A stretch of DNA of 64,000 nucleotides, from positions 13,617,255 through 13,681,254 of the forward strand of contig JAJEKV010000011.1 of NCBI GenBank assembly GCA_021234155.1, in the 5' to 3' direction. This stretch comes from Isoetes taiwanensis (Eukaryota > Streptophyta > Lycopodiopsida > Isoetales > Isoetaceae). This document shows positions 8,850-19,820 of the stretch, one piece after another; the stretch's first letter is position 1, and the number at the start of each line of letters is the position of its first letter. The notes under the pieces are model-generated. The model was given only the letters and a program-made list of their open reading frames with translations. It ran no database searches and was not told where the DNA came from. The position numbers and the translations under genes are program-made.

Positions 8850-10877
8850 TTGTCAAAAAGTTCCCGAAAAGATAAAGATAATGATGAATTCGAGACTCTT
8901 ATGAAAAGTTCAAAAATCAGTGTAGACCTACTCACATTGTTGAGAATTGCTCCTACTTACAAAAAAAAGATGCTTAGTTTGACTCAGGAGGAACAAGTTA
9001 ACCTCACACAAGAGGAGCAGATTGCTTTTACAAACCACATTGAAGAACAAATGCTGATACAAGATGAGCATGACCCAGTGCCTTCACTTGTCTTTGCCAA
9101 CATTGGTAAAAGAGCCTTGTCCAAGGTATTACTAGATGGTGGTTCACCTTTAAATGTCATGCCACATCATGTGATGAGACAATGTGGCCTAAAGGTTGAC
9201 AAAAACGCCCCAATGGTACTTAAATCCTTCTCCAATTCGAAAATAAACCCCATAGGGATTGTAAGCAAGGTACCTATAGATATTGAAGGGATTGTAGTGG
9301 CTGCTAATTTTGTAGTGGTTGCTTTTGAAGGTATGAATGAAAAATCAGATATTTATGACCTCCTTTTAGGAAGAAAATGGCTGTCCACAGTAGATGCTAG
9401 GCCTATATGGTCAAGAGGTGAGTGTACCATTACTGATGGCAAAAGGACAGTCACTATTTACAACAAGTTGGGGGAATTTGAATCTTTTAACTATATTGAA
9501 GAAGATTTGTTGATGTCTAACCAACCTGGTGAGTATGAAGTAATTATGGCTCAGCTTGATATAGCAAAGAGACCATCTGACAAGTGCGAGACACTCAAGG
9601 AAAGTAGTAGTGCTTACTTATGGTTTGATGGTGGTGTTTCTAAGAAACTAAGCATAGCATCATCTGCTGCTATTCTCAAAGATAAGTCCAGCAAATTAAT
9701 GGCAAAAGTAGGCAGAATCCATTTGAATTCCACTTCTAACGTGGCTGAGTATAAAGCATTGATTGCAGGATTGCAGGGGGCTAAGCACCTTGGTATTACT
9801 GACATTATTGTGTTTGGTGATTCCCAACTTGTGTGTAGACAGATCCTAGGAGATTATCAGACCAAGAACAAGGATATGCTCATACTTAGAGATCAAGCTT
9901 TAGAAGAATTATCAGGGTTTTCAACTTGGGAGCTGCATCATATAACTAGAGAGTTCAATGAGGAGGCAGATGCCTTATGCAAGAGTGTCTTGCTTGAACA
10001 TCTAGCAGAAGGTGCTATTAAAGAAGAAGAGCTTGAAGAAGAGGAACTCAAACAACTTCATCCTATTCTGGTAATCAATGCTAGTACTGAAAAACAAGTA
10101 AGAGAAATCCAAATAGAGAAGAATGGTCAGAATAGAGTCTTGTATGTTGGAGATATGTTTAGAGAAGAAGATGAATGCACATTAACTAAATTTTTTAATG
10201 AATGGAAGGATGTGTTTGCTTGGGACTATGATGAATTAGTTGGTGTTGATAAGAACATTTGTGAGTTTGGGATAAAGGTTAAGGAGGGTATCAAACCTAT
10301 GATGCAAAAACTCAGAAGAATCAATGTATCCTTGCTTGACTTAATCAGAGAAGAATTACTTAGAATGAAAGATGCAGGTGTGATCACTGAAATATCAAAT
10401 CCAGAATGGTTGTCATGCATTGTGCCTGTTGAAAAAAAAAATAAAACTATTAGAATCTGCATTGACTATAGGGATTTGAATAAAGCCACTGTTAAAGATT
10501 GCTATCCTTTGCCTTTTTTGGAAGAAGTTTTACATGCAGTTGCAGGGAAGGAGATCTACTCTTTCTTAGATGGATTCTCAGGGTTTAATCAGATCTCTGT
10601 CAAGCTAGAAGACCAGCCAAAGACAGCTTTCATTACACCATGGGGAACTTTTGCCATGAAAAGAATGCCTTTTGGTTTGATGAATGCTCCAGCAACTTTT
10701 CAAAGAACAATGGACGCCATATTCAAGGACATGCCTTCAACTGCATTCAGGGTTTTTCTTGATGATCTTTGCTTGGGATCAGCCTTAAGGGATCATTTTA
10801 ACTATCTAACTAAAATATGTGTTATGTGCAGAAAAGGAGGTGTGAGTTTGAATCCCAAAAAATGCGTGTTTCTCTGA
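8850..10877 (+). CDS. pol: Pol: protease, extra RNase H, reverse transcriptase
   Basis: The open frame is 675 codons. First comes an aspartic protease with LLDGGSPLNVMP (active Asp at 9135; DGG instead of the usual DTG/DSG). Next is an RNase H-fold domain at about 9600-10000 with all four catalytic acidic residues: Asp in WFDGG (9627), Glu in NVAEYKALIAGL (9747), Asp in VFGDSQLV (9819) and Asp in NEEADAL (9969). Then follows a gypsy reverse transcriptase with RICIDYRDLNKATVKD, FLDGFSGFNQIS (Asp at 10569), MPFGLMNAPATFQR and the FLDD active site (10758-10766). A stop at 10875-10877 separates the RT from the thumb and second RNase H that continue at 10881. Placing an RNase H upstream of RT is unusual; see the findings. 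Confidence 0.9.
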   Translation: MSKSSRKDKDNDEFETLMKSSKISVDLLTLLRIAPTYKKKMLSLTQEEQVNLTQEEQIAFTNHIEEQMLIQDEHDPVPSLVFANIGKRALSKVLLDGGSPLNVMPHHVMRQCGLKVDKNAPMVLKSFSNSKINPIGIVSKVPIDIEGIVVAANFVVVAFEGMNEKSDIYDLLLGRKWLSTVDARPIWSRGECTITDGKRTVTIYNKLGEFESFNYIEEDLLMSNQPGEYEVIMAQLDIAKRPSDKCETLKESSSAYLWFDGGVSKKLSIASSAAILKDKSSKLMAKVGRIHLNSTSNVAEYKALIAGLQGAKHLGITDIIVFGDSQLVCRQILGDYQTKNKDMLILRDQALEELSGFSTWELHHITREFNEEADALCKSVLLEHLAEGAIKEEELEEEELKQLHPILVINASTEKQVREIQIEKNGQNRVLYVGDMFREEDECTLTKFFNEWKDVFAWDYDELVGVDKNICEFGIKVKEGIKPMMQKLRRINVSLLDLIREELLRMKDAGVITEISNPEWLSCIVPVEKKNKTIRICIDYRDLNKATVKDCYPLPFLEEVLHAVAGKEIYSFLDGFSGFNQISVKLEDQPKTAFITPWGTFAMKRMPFGLMNAPATFQRTMDAIFKDMPSTAFRVFLDDLCLGSALRDHFNYLTKICVMCRKGGVSLNPKKCVFL

Positions 10878-10880
10878 GGA

Positions 10881-11667
10881 TTGCTAGGCCATGAAGTATC
10901 TTCCAAAGGGATTCAAGTAGCTGAAAGTAAGGTGGATGCCCTGAAAAAACTAGCACCACCTAAAACTGTTAGGGAAGTAAAAAGTTTTTTGGGGATGGTA
11001 AGTTTTCTGAGGATGTATGTCCCACATTTCTCTAATACTGTGGCTCCTATATCTGATCTCACCAAGGTTGGCAAGTATACCAAACATGAGAGCAAGTTAA
11101 TTATGGTTGAATGGACTCAGACATGCCAGCTTGCTTTTGATAATATTATACAAGCCATCTCCAATTCTGCATTACTTAAACCTCCTGATACATCCAAATC
11201 CTTTGAGGCTTATATCAGTATAACCAAAAGAGCTGTAGGATTAGTTCTCACGCAAAGAAGAAGAGGTGGTAACTTTTGCCAGCAAAATTTGGTCTAACAC
11301 TGAAATGAGATATCCAAGACTTGAAAAAAGTGCAGCAGCCCTTATGTTCTTGATTGATAGACAGGGACATCTCATTCAAAAGAGCCATACTCAAGTGTAC
11401 ATGAAACAAAATCCTTTATCCTTGATGTTCTCAAAGAAGCAGCCTAAGGCTAAGTTATGTAGATGGGCTTGCAAAATTCAAGCCTATGATATTGTTGTCA
11501 AAGTGATCACTTTAGTTAATGATCCTAGTTCATACTTGACTAATATCTTGTTCGAACAGAAGATGAAGAAGGTTTGGCTAATGATGTTCAAGAAGATGCG
11601 ATGCGGATGTAAATCTTGTGCGAGGGGAGGCGATTGGCAAGAAGAGATAAGAAGGTTTCGGAGCTGA
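10881..11667 (+). CDS. pol: Pol continued: RT thumb and degenerate second RNase H
   Basis: Directly after the stop at 10877 the frame resumes with LGHEVSSKGIQVAESKVDAL and VREVKSFLGMVSFLRMYVPHF, the connection between gypsy RT and RNase H. A gypsy-type RNase H follows (SKIWSNTEMRYPRLEKSAAAL), reached only through a frameshift near 11270. Its first catalytic Asp position is not preserved (the expected VVLDAS-like motif reads AYISITKRAVGLVL). The closing ADALSR-like tether reads DPSSYLTN. This RNase H therefore looks inactive, and the upstream RNase H may do its work. Confidence 0.8.
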
Positions 11668-11747
11668 ATGAAATACCGTAAGGGCTCAACTCTAGCAAAA
11701 AAGAAGGTTCAAAGAAAAAATGCAACAAGTATAGACTAATTGGAAAT

Positions 11748-12798
11748 GTGTTATGCGTGTATGACAAGGAAGGCATCATTCTAAGGTGTGTTGACAAAGA
11801 AGAAGCTAGATTAGTGGTAGAAGCCCATGAAGGGGTATGTGGTGGACACTTTGCGGCCAGATACCACAAAGAAAAGAAGATTTTGAGGTCCGGTTATTAT
11901 TGGCCAACTCTTTTCAAGGACCTTATGAGACAATCAAGCAATCGCCATAAATGTCGGGTTTTTAAGCAGGAGGATTCTTCACCACCGCATTAATCGCCAT
12001 AACTTCCCCTGTGACCCTTCCGCACTGGGGCTTGATTTTATAGGACCTGTAGATCCACCTTCTTTCTCGCACAACATCGCGTACATCCTTGTGGCCACCG
12101 ACATTTTACAAAATGGGCTGAAGCTGTTCCCCGAGACAAGCCAATGCATATACCAATTGCCGGTTTATCCATGAGAATATATGTGCCGGTTTGGCATACC
12201 TTTCAAACTCATATCCGGCCGTAGGTAGTCGGTTTTTTAAACGATGTCATAGCCACATTGCTAGCAACTCTCAAAGTGAGACACTCCAAGAGCTCGCCTT
12301 ATTATCCTCAAGGTAATGGCCAAGCGAGAATCTACAAACAAAGTGCTCAAGACTATTCTCAAGAAGACTATTAGTGTTTCAAAAAGATTGGCACATGAAG
12401 TTACATGATGCTTTATGGGCTTATAGAGTTACCACCAAAATCTCAACCAAGCATACACCTTTTAGCCCGGTTTATGGAGTAGAATCTATTGTCCCAATAG
12501 AATTAGAACTTCCATCCCCGAAATGGCTTTGAAACTAAATTTGGAAATGGAGGAAGCACTCAAAGAAAGATGTATACGACTTATGCAATTGGAAGAGCAC
12601 GCACATGAAGTCGAGAATGCAATATTATTAAAAAGCCAAAGATCCGGCAAAGATTCAAGGCCGCACATAAAATTACAAGGTACATTGAGAGATGGGGAAT
12701 TGGTTTTAAAATGGAATAAAGCAAAAGAGGATTGTGCCAGCAAATTTGAAGAGCTGTGGGAAGGTCCTTTTGAGGTTGCAGAACAACAAAGGCCGTGA
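11748..12798 (+). pseudogene. pol: integrase, frameshifted
   Basis: The zinc-binding H2C2 region is recognisable (EAHEGVCGGHFAARYHKEKK, then YYWPTLFKD), but its Cys pair is damaged (HKCR). The catalytic core begins with GLDFIGP (Asp at 12034) in a shifted frame, followed by WAEAVP-like remnants. A C-terminal segment at 12523-12798 has KFEELWEGPFEV, the post-core domain of gypsy integrases. Several frame changes between 11990 and 12520 break the reading frame. Integrase inserts the cDNA into the host chromosome; this copy as sequenced could not. Confidence 0.75.
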
Positions 12799-13239
12799 TT
12801 CTTCTCCGGCCGAGGTCCATATCGAAGGGAGGGTCTTACCAAATCCTATCAATATTCTCATTTGAAGAGGTAATCGGCAACAACATGTTGCCCTTAGTTT
12901 GTTTGAATAAGAATTAATAGCTATATTTAGAGTAGAGTTATTAGAGTAGAAACAGAGTCATGAAATATTTCAAAAGACAAAAAACAAGTTGCATTGCATT
13001 AGATATAAATTGTCCTGAAGATTAGTAAGTTAGAGCTTGAATTATTTATAAGTCTTAAAAAATATAAAGAATGTGTGAAGTATGTCATGAGAAGTTAAAT
13101 TTTCAAGTTAAGATAAGTAAGTTGTAGGATTGCACCTTGTTGTCATAACCTTTTGCAGAGATAACTATCCCATGAGCTAGACGATTCTTGAAGAACAGGT
13201 ATGTGGTGCTAATGATTAATTAAGTTTCCATGCAGGAAC

Positions 13240-13640
13240 ATCCTACTGGACATACATCATTCATTTCATCTTTTCACTCTCCATTATCTTCACCTCACAT
13301 ATGTGTGCTGCTATCATCTTCACCACCCAGCAAACACACTCATCTAACATGTTTTTATGTACTGTATGCAAGAGCAGGATCATCCTTGAATCATTCGTTT
13401 CATCCGCTCATCCATTATCTTCACCTCACATATGTGTGTTTGCTATCATCCTCACCATCCAAAGAAGCACACTCAGCCTAACATGTTTGTTATATAATCG
13501 TATGCGGTCGCGGTTCATCCTTGACTCATTTGCTCCATCTGCTCATTCATTCTCTTCACTTCACATATGTGTGTTTGCCATCATCTTTACCACCCAAAGA
13601 AGCACACTTTCGGCTAACATGCTTTTACATACTGTATGCA
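13240..13640 (+). repeat. three tandem ~133-bp repeats in the 3' non-coding part
   Basis: The marker CTTCACCTCACATATGTGTG recurs near 13288, 13419 and 13555 (third copy with one change). Each is followed by a CCACCCAGCAAAC/AAGAAGCACAC block and a TAACATG-TTTTA-TACTGTATGC block. Period is about 131-136 bases. The overlapping open frames are products of the repeat. It lies between integrase and the 3' LTR. Confidence 0.8.
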
Positions 13641-13826
13641 GGTTCACCCTCAATATCATTCATCATCATCTGCTCCATGTCTGGCCTGATCTCCATGAAG
13701 AACTCTGTTTCTCAAACATATGCATCATATCCACATTGCCATTCATTTTTTCATCATGGCAATCTTCTGCACTTTGAAGTCATCAGAGGTCTGGCAAACC
13801 AGTCTCCCTCTTTTTTTTTAGCATGA

Positions 13827-16301
13827 TGCTGCCACTCATGGCAGCATAGAAGAGCCCTAGACATATCTAACATTTGGCTCATTGAATGCATGAGGAAATA
13901 TGAAGACCATTGGCTTTCAGAAGCACTTGAAGACTCAGTCAAACAGCAAAAGGAACAAATGTTTAGAAGAACCAAAGAAGGACATTCACTTGGTTATCTC
14001 AAAATTGGAGGATGGACAAGGTTTTTGATTATCATCCAAGGTACTAGAGATCACTCCTACAAGATTTGAAGTCACTTGTTGAAGAATTGCAAGACATGAG
14101 CATGGTATGAAGTCTATTTCATGATTTGAGCATTTGAAGTTTGGATTCTTGATGTTGTAAGAGTTTTGCCTACCCAATTTCCCATTTTAATTGCCATTTG
14201 ACTCATATTCCACCTTCCTATTTCTTGTCATCTCTACACTTCATACTATCATTACCCATACATCTATATTTCATCATACCATACTTTGGGATTGTCAATT
14301 CACCTTTCCCTAGTCAAAATGACCCACACTCATGATCCATCCATACATTCATAAGTTTACCAAAAGAAACTAAAAAAATGTTGAGGCATTACCCTACATT
14401 CTCTCACTTCAAAGACCTAGGGTTAAAATGATCACTAGGTTGAGGAAAGGTGGCTATTCAAAAGGTTGTCACCTATGGCAAAGGGAATTTTTTATGCCCA
14501 CATCATCACTCACAAGTCCACTTCACCATTCATTACACACGTGTCAATCCACATCATTTTCATTCCATACATTTTGACTAGGGAAAAGTTTTTGTCATCC
14601 AATGGTACCACATCAGCAGTACATTTGCCACCTCACCAAAATTCATGCCTAGTCACCCCCCTTCACTCTTTTGACAAAAAATCAAAGTGCTCCAAATCAT
14701 CTTTTGACAAAACCACCTGGTAGCCCTTGTGAAAATATGCCACCTGGCACAAAAAAATTTTCAAATTGAGTCTATTTGGACCTCCTTAAGCTACTTCTTG
14801 GGAAACGTGCCTTCTTGGAAAAAATGGCAAAACCTACCTACATCTACCCCTCCATCTATCTACCCTCTCATTTTCCGCCAAGTGGCGTCCCCCCTGGCGT
14901 GCCAGGTCGAAACACGAGCCGACGCTGGCGTGGGAGGAGACCACGTAATCAGTGAAAACGGCTTCAGAAGTGTATTTATATCCTTGTTTAACTTTTTGCT
15001 CTTGGCCTGTGGGATATATCCGCTGAAGAAAGCAAGAACCCTTAAAATTTTTGTCAACCAAGAAACGGAATTTTTGGCAGTATCCGACCACAAATTTGCA
15101 TCATTACCTTCCGAATCCACCTCTGCAACATCAAGAAAACCAAATCGAAGCTAAAAGACAAAGGATCTGGCCGTAAATTCAAGAATTGCAAATGTAAGCG
15201 GGGCCTTTTAAAAGGGCAAATCTCTATGCGAAAAATCCGGGGCTTTTACGCTAAATTGAAGATCTAGCCGGTGTGAAGTACATGCAAAAGCGATCTCTCA
15301 CCGCGGATTAGACCCTCCTTGCTGTTCAAATTGATCGTTGATCGATAAAAGTGACCATAAACCTCCGTCCCGCTTTTCGAAATATGCTTTGCTCATTAAC
15401 TGTGGGCATCGAAAATGATGTGATTCCTCCAATTTGATATATCAAGTGAATGAAAATCCAATTTGGTAATATCTTTCCCTTTGAAAATTGTTGAAGTTCC
15501 AAAAAATAGCTCTGAAATAGCTTCTATATTGCATAAAGACTAAAGAAAATTCAAAAAATAGCTTATTTTGTTTCCTTCAACTAGTATGCATATCAATCAA
15601 CACTGTTCTATGGTTAATAAAGAAAAAATTCTGCTCATCATAATGCAATTCCGTTTCTCATCACTTTAACTGCACCATTGCACACTCTATAGTTGAACTC
15701 CTGAAGCTCTAGTGGTTTTAATAGCAAGGGTTGATTTAGGATATCTCTACTGTTCCTTTTACATAGATTTCCTACTTAAATATCGATAAAATTTGAAAAA
15801 AAGCATTCTCTGTTGCAAAAGACACAGTCTGTCAGTTCATAAAACCCCATAGTTCCAAAATATCTTTATTTCTGGACTGTATTAGTGTTTGCACGTAACC
15901 CTTTAGACCTTTTAACACCTTTCCAGGTGGTTTCATTCAAAAAAAATATTCCTAGAGAATTCTGCAAAAAGGAGCTCTCTGCCGAGGGCATTGACCAAAT
16001 TCTGACCTAGTCAGTTGTGTGATTTTAAAGTACCAAATGATATCTGACTTCAGGATATATTTTGCACATATATCACATCAATTGTCTAGTATACTATTGC
16101 ATTGATTTCAGAAAAAAATTCAACTTATATTGCTCAGAATCTAAAAGTTAGCACTGTGCATTTTCTTCCAATTTGGGAAGCTGGTTCTAACAGATTTTTT
16201 GAAGGTTGTTTCTGCAAATTTTGAGCATAGAGTGGTTGCCTAAAGCAACCTGGAGGTCCTAGACCATTCCAGTTGAGGGATTGCCAGGAATACCCTCAAC
16301 A
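13827..16301 (+). repeat. 3' LTR of the Tat-like element (2475 bp)
   Basis: Counterpart of 4993-7480, ending CCCTCAACA, followed by the CATAC target duplication. The sequence just before it (13806-13826) is pyrimidine-rich (TCCCTCTTTTTTTTTAG) rather than the expected plus-strand polypurine tract. Confidence 0.95.
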
Positions 16302-16756
16302 CATACTCCCTAACAGATATAAGCCAGGCCAATCCCAAAATACATGCTAGACTAACTGCGCTTTGCACTGGCTATTTCCTTTATTGGTTAATGTCTCACT
16401 GGCAAGAGTTCCTTTATGTAGCCATTTGCCAACTGGGGATCTTTTGCTATCTGCGTTACAGCTAGCTAGTTTATCCGCTAACAGGAACCAGATCTCTGAA
16501 TTTCTCTACTTCAAAGCTGACCTACAATACCTTGATTCGGTTGTACACATTTCAAATCTCAATCAGGAGGCCATCTTATGGCTATTTTTGCGTCAACAAA
16601 TTATCAGCTACAGCTTTGCCTTTGGCGGGGAAATGCCATGAAGAAAACAAATATATTGGATTGTACTGTGTGCTGGTCATCATTTGATATTTTATGGCAT
16701 TCAGCATTTGACATTGTCACATTGGATCATCTTTTGACTTCTGTTAACAAAGCATA

Positions 16757-17866
16757 ATCCCTTGGAAAACATATGTCAAACTTTCTGCAGTTCTCATGGG
16801 TTCTCATGGCCTCACCAAAGGGTCCCTTATGTTTCTCAACTATCCTGCTCAGATTATGTTCAAATCAACCAAGGTTATAAGCATGCTTCCTGTACTATTT
16901 TTTTTTTTTCAAATTTGACAATTTCATTTTCAATGCAGGTCTTGCCTGTTATGGTGATGGGAGCATTTATTCCTGGCCTTCGGCGAAAATATCCACTGCA
17001 AGAATATGTCTCAGCAGTGATGCTTGTTGTAGGGCTTGTTGTTTTCACCCTTGCAGATGCACATTCTTCGCCTAATTTTCATATATTTGGAGTAGTTATG
17101 GTAGTTTCTGCTCTAGTCCTGGACTCCTTTTTAGGGAATTTGCAAGAGGCCATCTTTAAAATGAATCCCGCAACAACTCAAGTACGTTTTCTACCCTAGT
17201 TTATAGATATAATTTTTGTTTTGTATTACTAACATTTATTTTGTCCACTTTGTTGGTTTTAGATGGAAATGTTGTTCTGTTCAACTCTTGTAGGGCTTCC
17301 ATTCCTCATCCCTCCAATGGTTCTAACTGGAGAGGTCTTTAGAGCATGGGTGGTATGTTCAAAGGTAACAAATAACTTTTATAACCAGCTTTGAAGTTAA
17401 ATTTAACTGACAATTATGTTTGTACAAAGATCCATATATCTATGTAGTTTTAGTATTTGAAGCAATGGCAACATTTATTGGACAACTTTCTCATCTCGTC
17501 TTTAATTGCTCTTTTTTGGTGCTTTGCTACAACTGCTATGGTTAGTGCTCTCTCATGTTGGTTCAGGTCTTACTGTAATAAGTTATTTGGTCATGAAGAA
17601 TGAGATTAGTTGTTATCTCTTCGCAGGTAACTACCACGCGAAAAGCATTCACTCTGCTGCTGTCTTACATTATATTTACCAAACCATTATCAGAGCAGCA
17701 CGTAACAGGCTTGCTTTTGATTGGAATGGGGATTACCATGAGGCTGCTGCCAGATTATTCAGCCAAGATAAACAAACACGAGTATAAAAGAATTCAACCT
17801 GGCCATGCCAATGATCACGAAGATAGGCATGAGGGAGAATCCAGTTCTGTGTGCGTTTTGGTCTAA
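16757..17866 (+). pseudogene. UTR2-like: nucleotide-sugar transporter, UTR2/SLC35B-like, 3' exons
   Basis: Five exon pieces follow GT-AG rules: 16757-16873, 16939-17181, 17263-17364, about 17430-17540 and 17627-17866. They encode the C-terminal two thirds of a multi-pass Golgi/ER antiporter of the plant UDP-galactose/glucose transporter 2 family. Typical segments are [79 protein letters not shown] and TTTRKAFTLLLSYIIFTKPL. The end is a hydrophilic tail with TAA at 17864-17866. Exon 4 is broken: relative to the family it lacks a base at its acceptor and gains one after FIGQLS, so the spliced frame meets a stop. Upstream exons are not visible before 16757, nor before the retrotransposon inserted 450 bases upstream. 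It is a pseudogene, or a real gene with long 5' introns and local sequence errors. Confidence 0.85.
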
Positions 17867-18639
17867 TCACATAGAAATTATTACCTCATGTGTAAATATG
17901 AAGTCATTGCTGCAAAGAAGGTACTTGTTACCACCTTAGATATTTTGGCACAAAAATAACGCACGTATACTGTATACTGGACATCTGTATTTGTCCAGCT
18001 AACAAAGAAAAAATGGCTGGAGGAGGAAAACGTCCAATTCAAAGGTTAATACCAGAAGATACATTATCTGTGTGAATTGTCAATCAACATACAATATAGA
18101 TGTGACCCTACTTGAAAAATGGGCCAACACGATCAAAAATTTTTAAGGTGTCAATGGGTTGTTAGTTTTGCATGTGCATGGTGTTGACCCTAGAGATTCA
18201 TCCACCTGTTCATACTAGCCAGTAAAAGTTATATGTCGCACTGTTCCTTAAGTTCACTTACTAACATTTTGATTTTTTGCTCACCTTTTGGCTTCAATTG
18301 TTGAACTTAGGACGTGGAACAGAATGAACGAAGCCTTGTTTCCATGGCAGGGAGGTCAAGTAAAGAAACGTCAAGTAAATGACCTTTAATGTATATGCGT
18401 AATATTGGTTTACTTTTCATGGAAACAGAGGGTCAAATTCGACCACCCACTTTGCTATTTTATCAACAATTCCATTAAGGGTGGCAATTGAATGGAGGAA
18501 ACAAAAAATCTTTCTCTAAAGGTAGTAGTAGCCCACTAAAAGTGTCAATTTCCATGCCACACATTGTTTAATTTAGGGTGAGTTGAATCACTAATGCATT
18601 TGGGGCGGCATTACTAGTGCATTTACAATCATGTAGAAA
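17867..18639. other. transporter 3' flank, no gene seen
   Basis: No coding or RNA signal recognised. The first few hundred bases are probably the 3' untranslated region of the transporter. Confidence 0.4.
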
Positions 18640-18649
18640 ACTACATCAG

Positions 18650-18775
18650 AGCTAGGCTAGGCTATAGATTCCATCGTATGACAATAATTAGCCATTGAGA
18701 ATGGGAAGCTAGACCATAGATTCCATCCTCTGACCATCATTAGCCATTAGCCGTTGAGAATGGGAGGCTAACAAT
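18650..18775 (+). repeat. two tandem ~60-bp units
   Basis: The motif ATAGATTCCATC...TGACNATNATTAGCCATT...GAGAATGGGA occurs twice in a row, with a small ATTAGCC duplication in the second unit. Confidence 0.6.
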
Positions 18776-18830
18776 ATATGATACGACACCTACATGTGTG
18801 GAGAATTGCAAGGACTCTTGTCTAGATCAT

Positions 18831-18995
18831 TTTTTGGGTTGCCCCTAGGGGGGCAAACCCTCGTTTGTATGGGGTTGTGGCATATCCTAAGTATATGCTG
18901 GAATATACTCAGAATATGTTGATGATTGCTCCAAACCGATTGTACCCTGTAAACTGGCGGTCATTTGCGTTCTAAATCAAGGATGGTCTAACCGG
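18831..18995 (+). repeat. dispersed repeat R1, copy 2
   Basis: Diverged copy of 1485-1655: TTTGGGTTGCCCCTAGGGGG, a region rich in GGAATAT motifs, and an ACCGGTTAACTGG end. Same orientation. In both copies G-rich CAAGGGCAAGG motifs lie a few hundred bases downstream or closer. Confidence 0.6.
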
Positions 18996-19063
18996 TTAAC
19001 TGGCATGGCAGATAGAAGCTTGAATTTGATGAATAAGCTTGGATCATGCTGCTGTTCTATTCG

Positions 19064-19136
19064 GGAAAAGGGCAAGAATGGGCAAGAATGGGCATTCGGG
19101 ACAAGGGCGAGGATGGACATTCGGGACAAGGGCAAG
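19064..19136 (+). repeat. minisatellite of GGGCAAG/ATTCGGGACAA units
   Basis: About three to four imperfect units of roughly 25 bases containing GGGCAAGAATGGGCATTCGG and variants. Confidence 0.6.
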
Positions 19137-19754
19137 TCTGCTGGGCTTTTTTTTTCTTATAGAGGAATGGCTGGAGCAGATACAACCGTAACACCCTAAA
19201 TTTTGTGCGTCTTATCCCGTTTTTGCTCATCTGAGAATGTGGCGTATGACACACTTGGTTGCAATTTGTTCTTGCTTTCTGCAGATCGAAATGAGAAATG
19301 AGAGAAGGAAAATGCTTGAATATACACATGTTCTGTGCCAAGGCTAGGCCTACTCCTTTCAACCATGTGTGCTCTTGATGGACTAGGCCTTAGTCACCTA
19401 GCATTCATTCTTTGTTGGTCTTTGTTGTTTGGATCCAAGGGTTTGAAGATCCTCAAGCTGGAAAATTTTCTGAAAAATGGTGCAGGAATATTTCTGTAAG
19501 TTTACCCTCCAACCATTTTTGGAGGGCAGGGTCTTTGGATTATATGGCTCTAGATCAGTTACCATTAGCAGAAAGATTTGTATCATGATCAACTACAAGT
19601 ATCTGATTAATGAGTTCTTAAGCAGGTACAAAACTTTTACAAAAGATTAAGCGATTGTTACATGGACAGTATGATAGAAGGACCTATCCAGCACAAAGCC
19701 TGGCTAGTACCTCGGCATCTTGGTTTTAAGCAGAAGCTCCTGGGTTTGATACTG

Positions 19755-19820
19755 AACAAGTAGCTCAGTGGTATAATAATTGGATTGCAAGCAGGAGGGG
19801 CCTGGTATTCAACATCCAAC
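19755..19820 (+). other. weak tRNA-like (SINE head?) sequence
   Basis: TAGCTCAGTGG (19761-19771) is a good A-box, but the B-box position reads GGTATTCAACATCC, an imperfect match. A decayed SINE is possible. I do not call a tRNA gene. Confidence 0.3.

Larger units (their letters stand above)
4993..16301 (+). mobile_element. complete Ty3/gypsy LTR retrotransposon, Tat/OTA-like
   Basis: Two long terminal repeats (4993-7480 and 13827-16301) enclose gag, protease, an extra RNase H, reverse transcriptase, a second RNase H and integrase. The five bases before the left LTR (4988-4992, CATAC) are repeated after the right LTR (16302-16306), a perfect target duplication that proves the boundaries. The LTRs begin TG and end CA and are nearly identical apart from small indels, so the insertion is young. 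The coding region nevertheless contains several frameshifts (see the gag and integrase entries). The RT style (FLDGFSGFNQIS, MPFGLMNAPATFQR) and the protease-linked extra RNase H point to the Tat branch of the non-chromodomain gypsy elements (inference). Confidence 0.95.

Noticed and set aside
13230-13826. Overlapping open frames of 83, 158 and 101 codons
   Set aside because: They run through the tandem 133-bp repeats in several frames and have no domain.
4993-16301. Element 1 on the minus strand, suggested by the pyrimidine run before the right LTR
   Set aside because: Gag, protease, RT and integrase are all in order on the plus strand and the putative primer site follows the left LTR.
19755-19820. 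tRNA gene
   Set aside because: Good A-box but poor B-box and no acceptor stem pairing.
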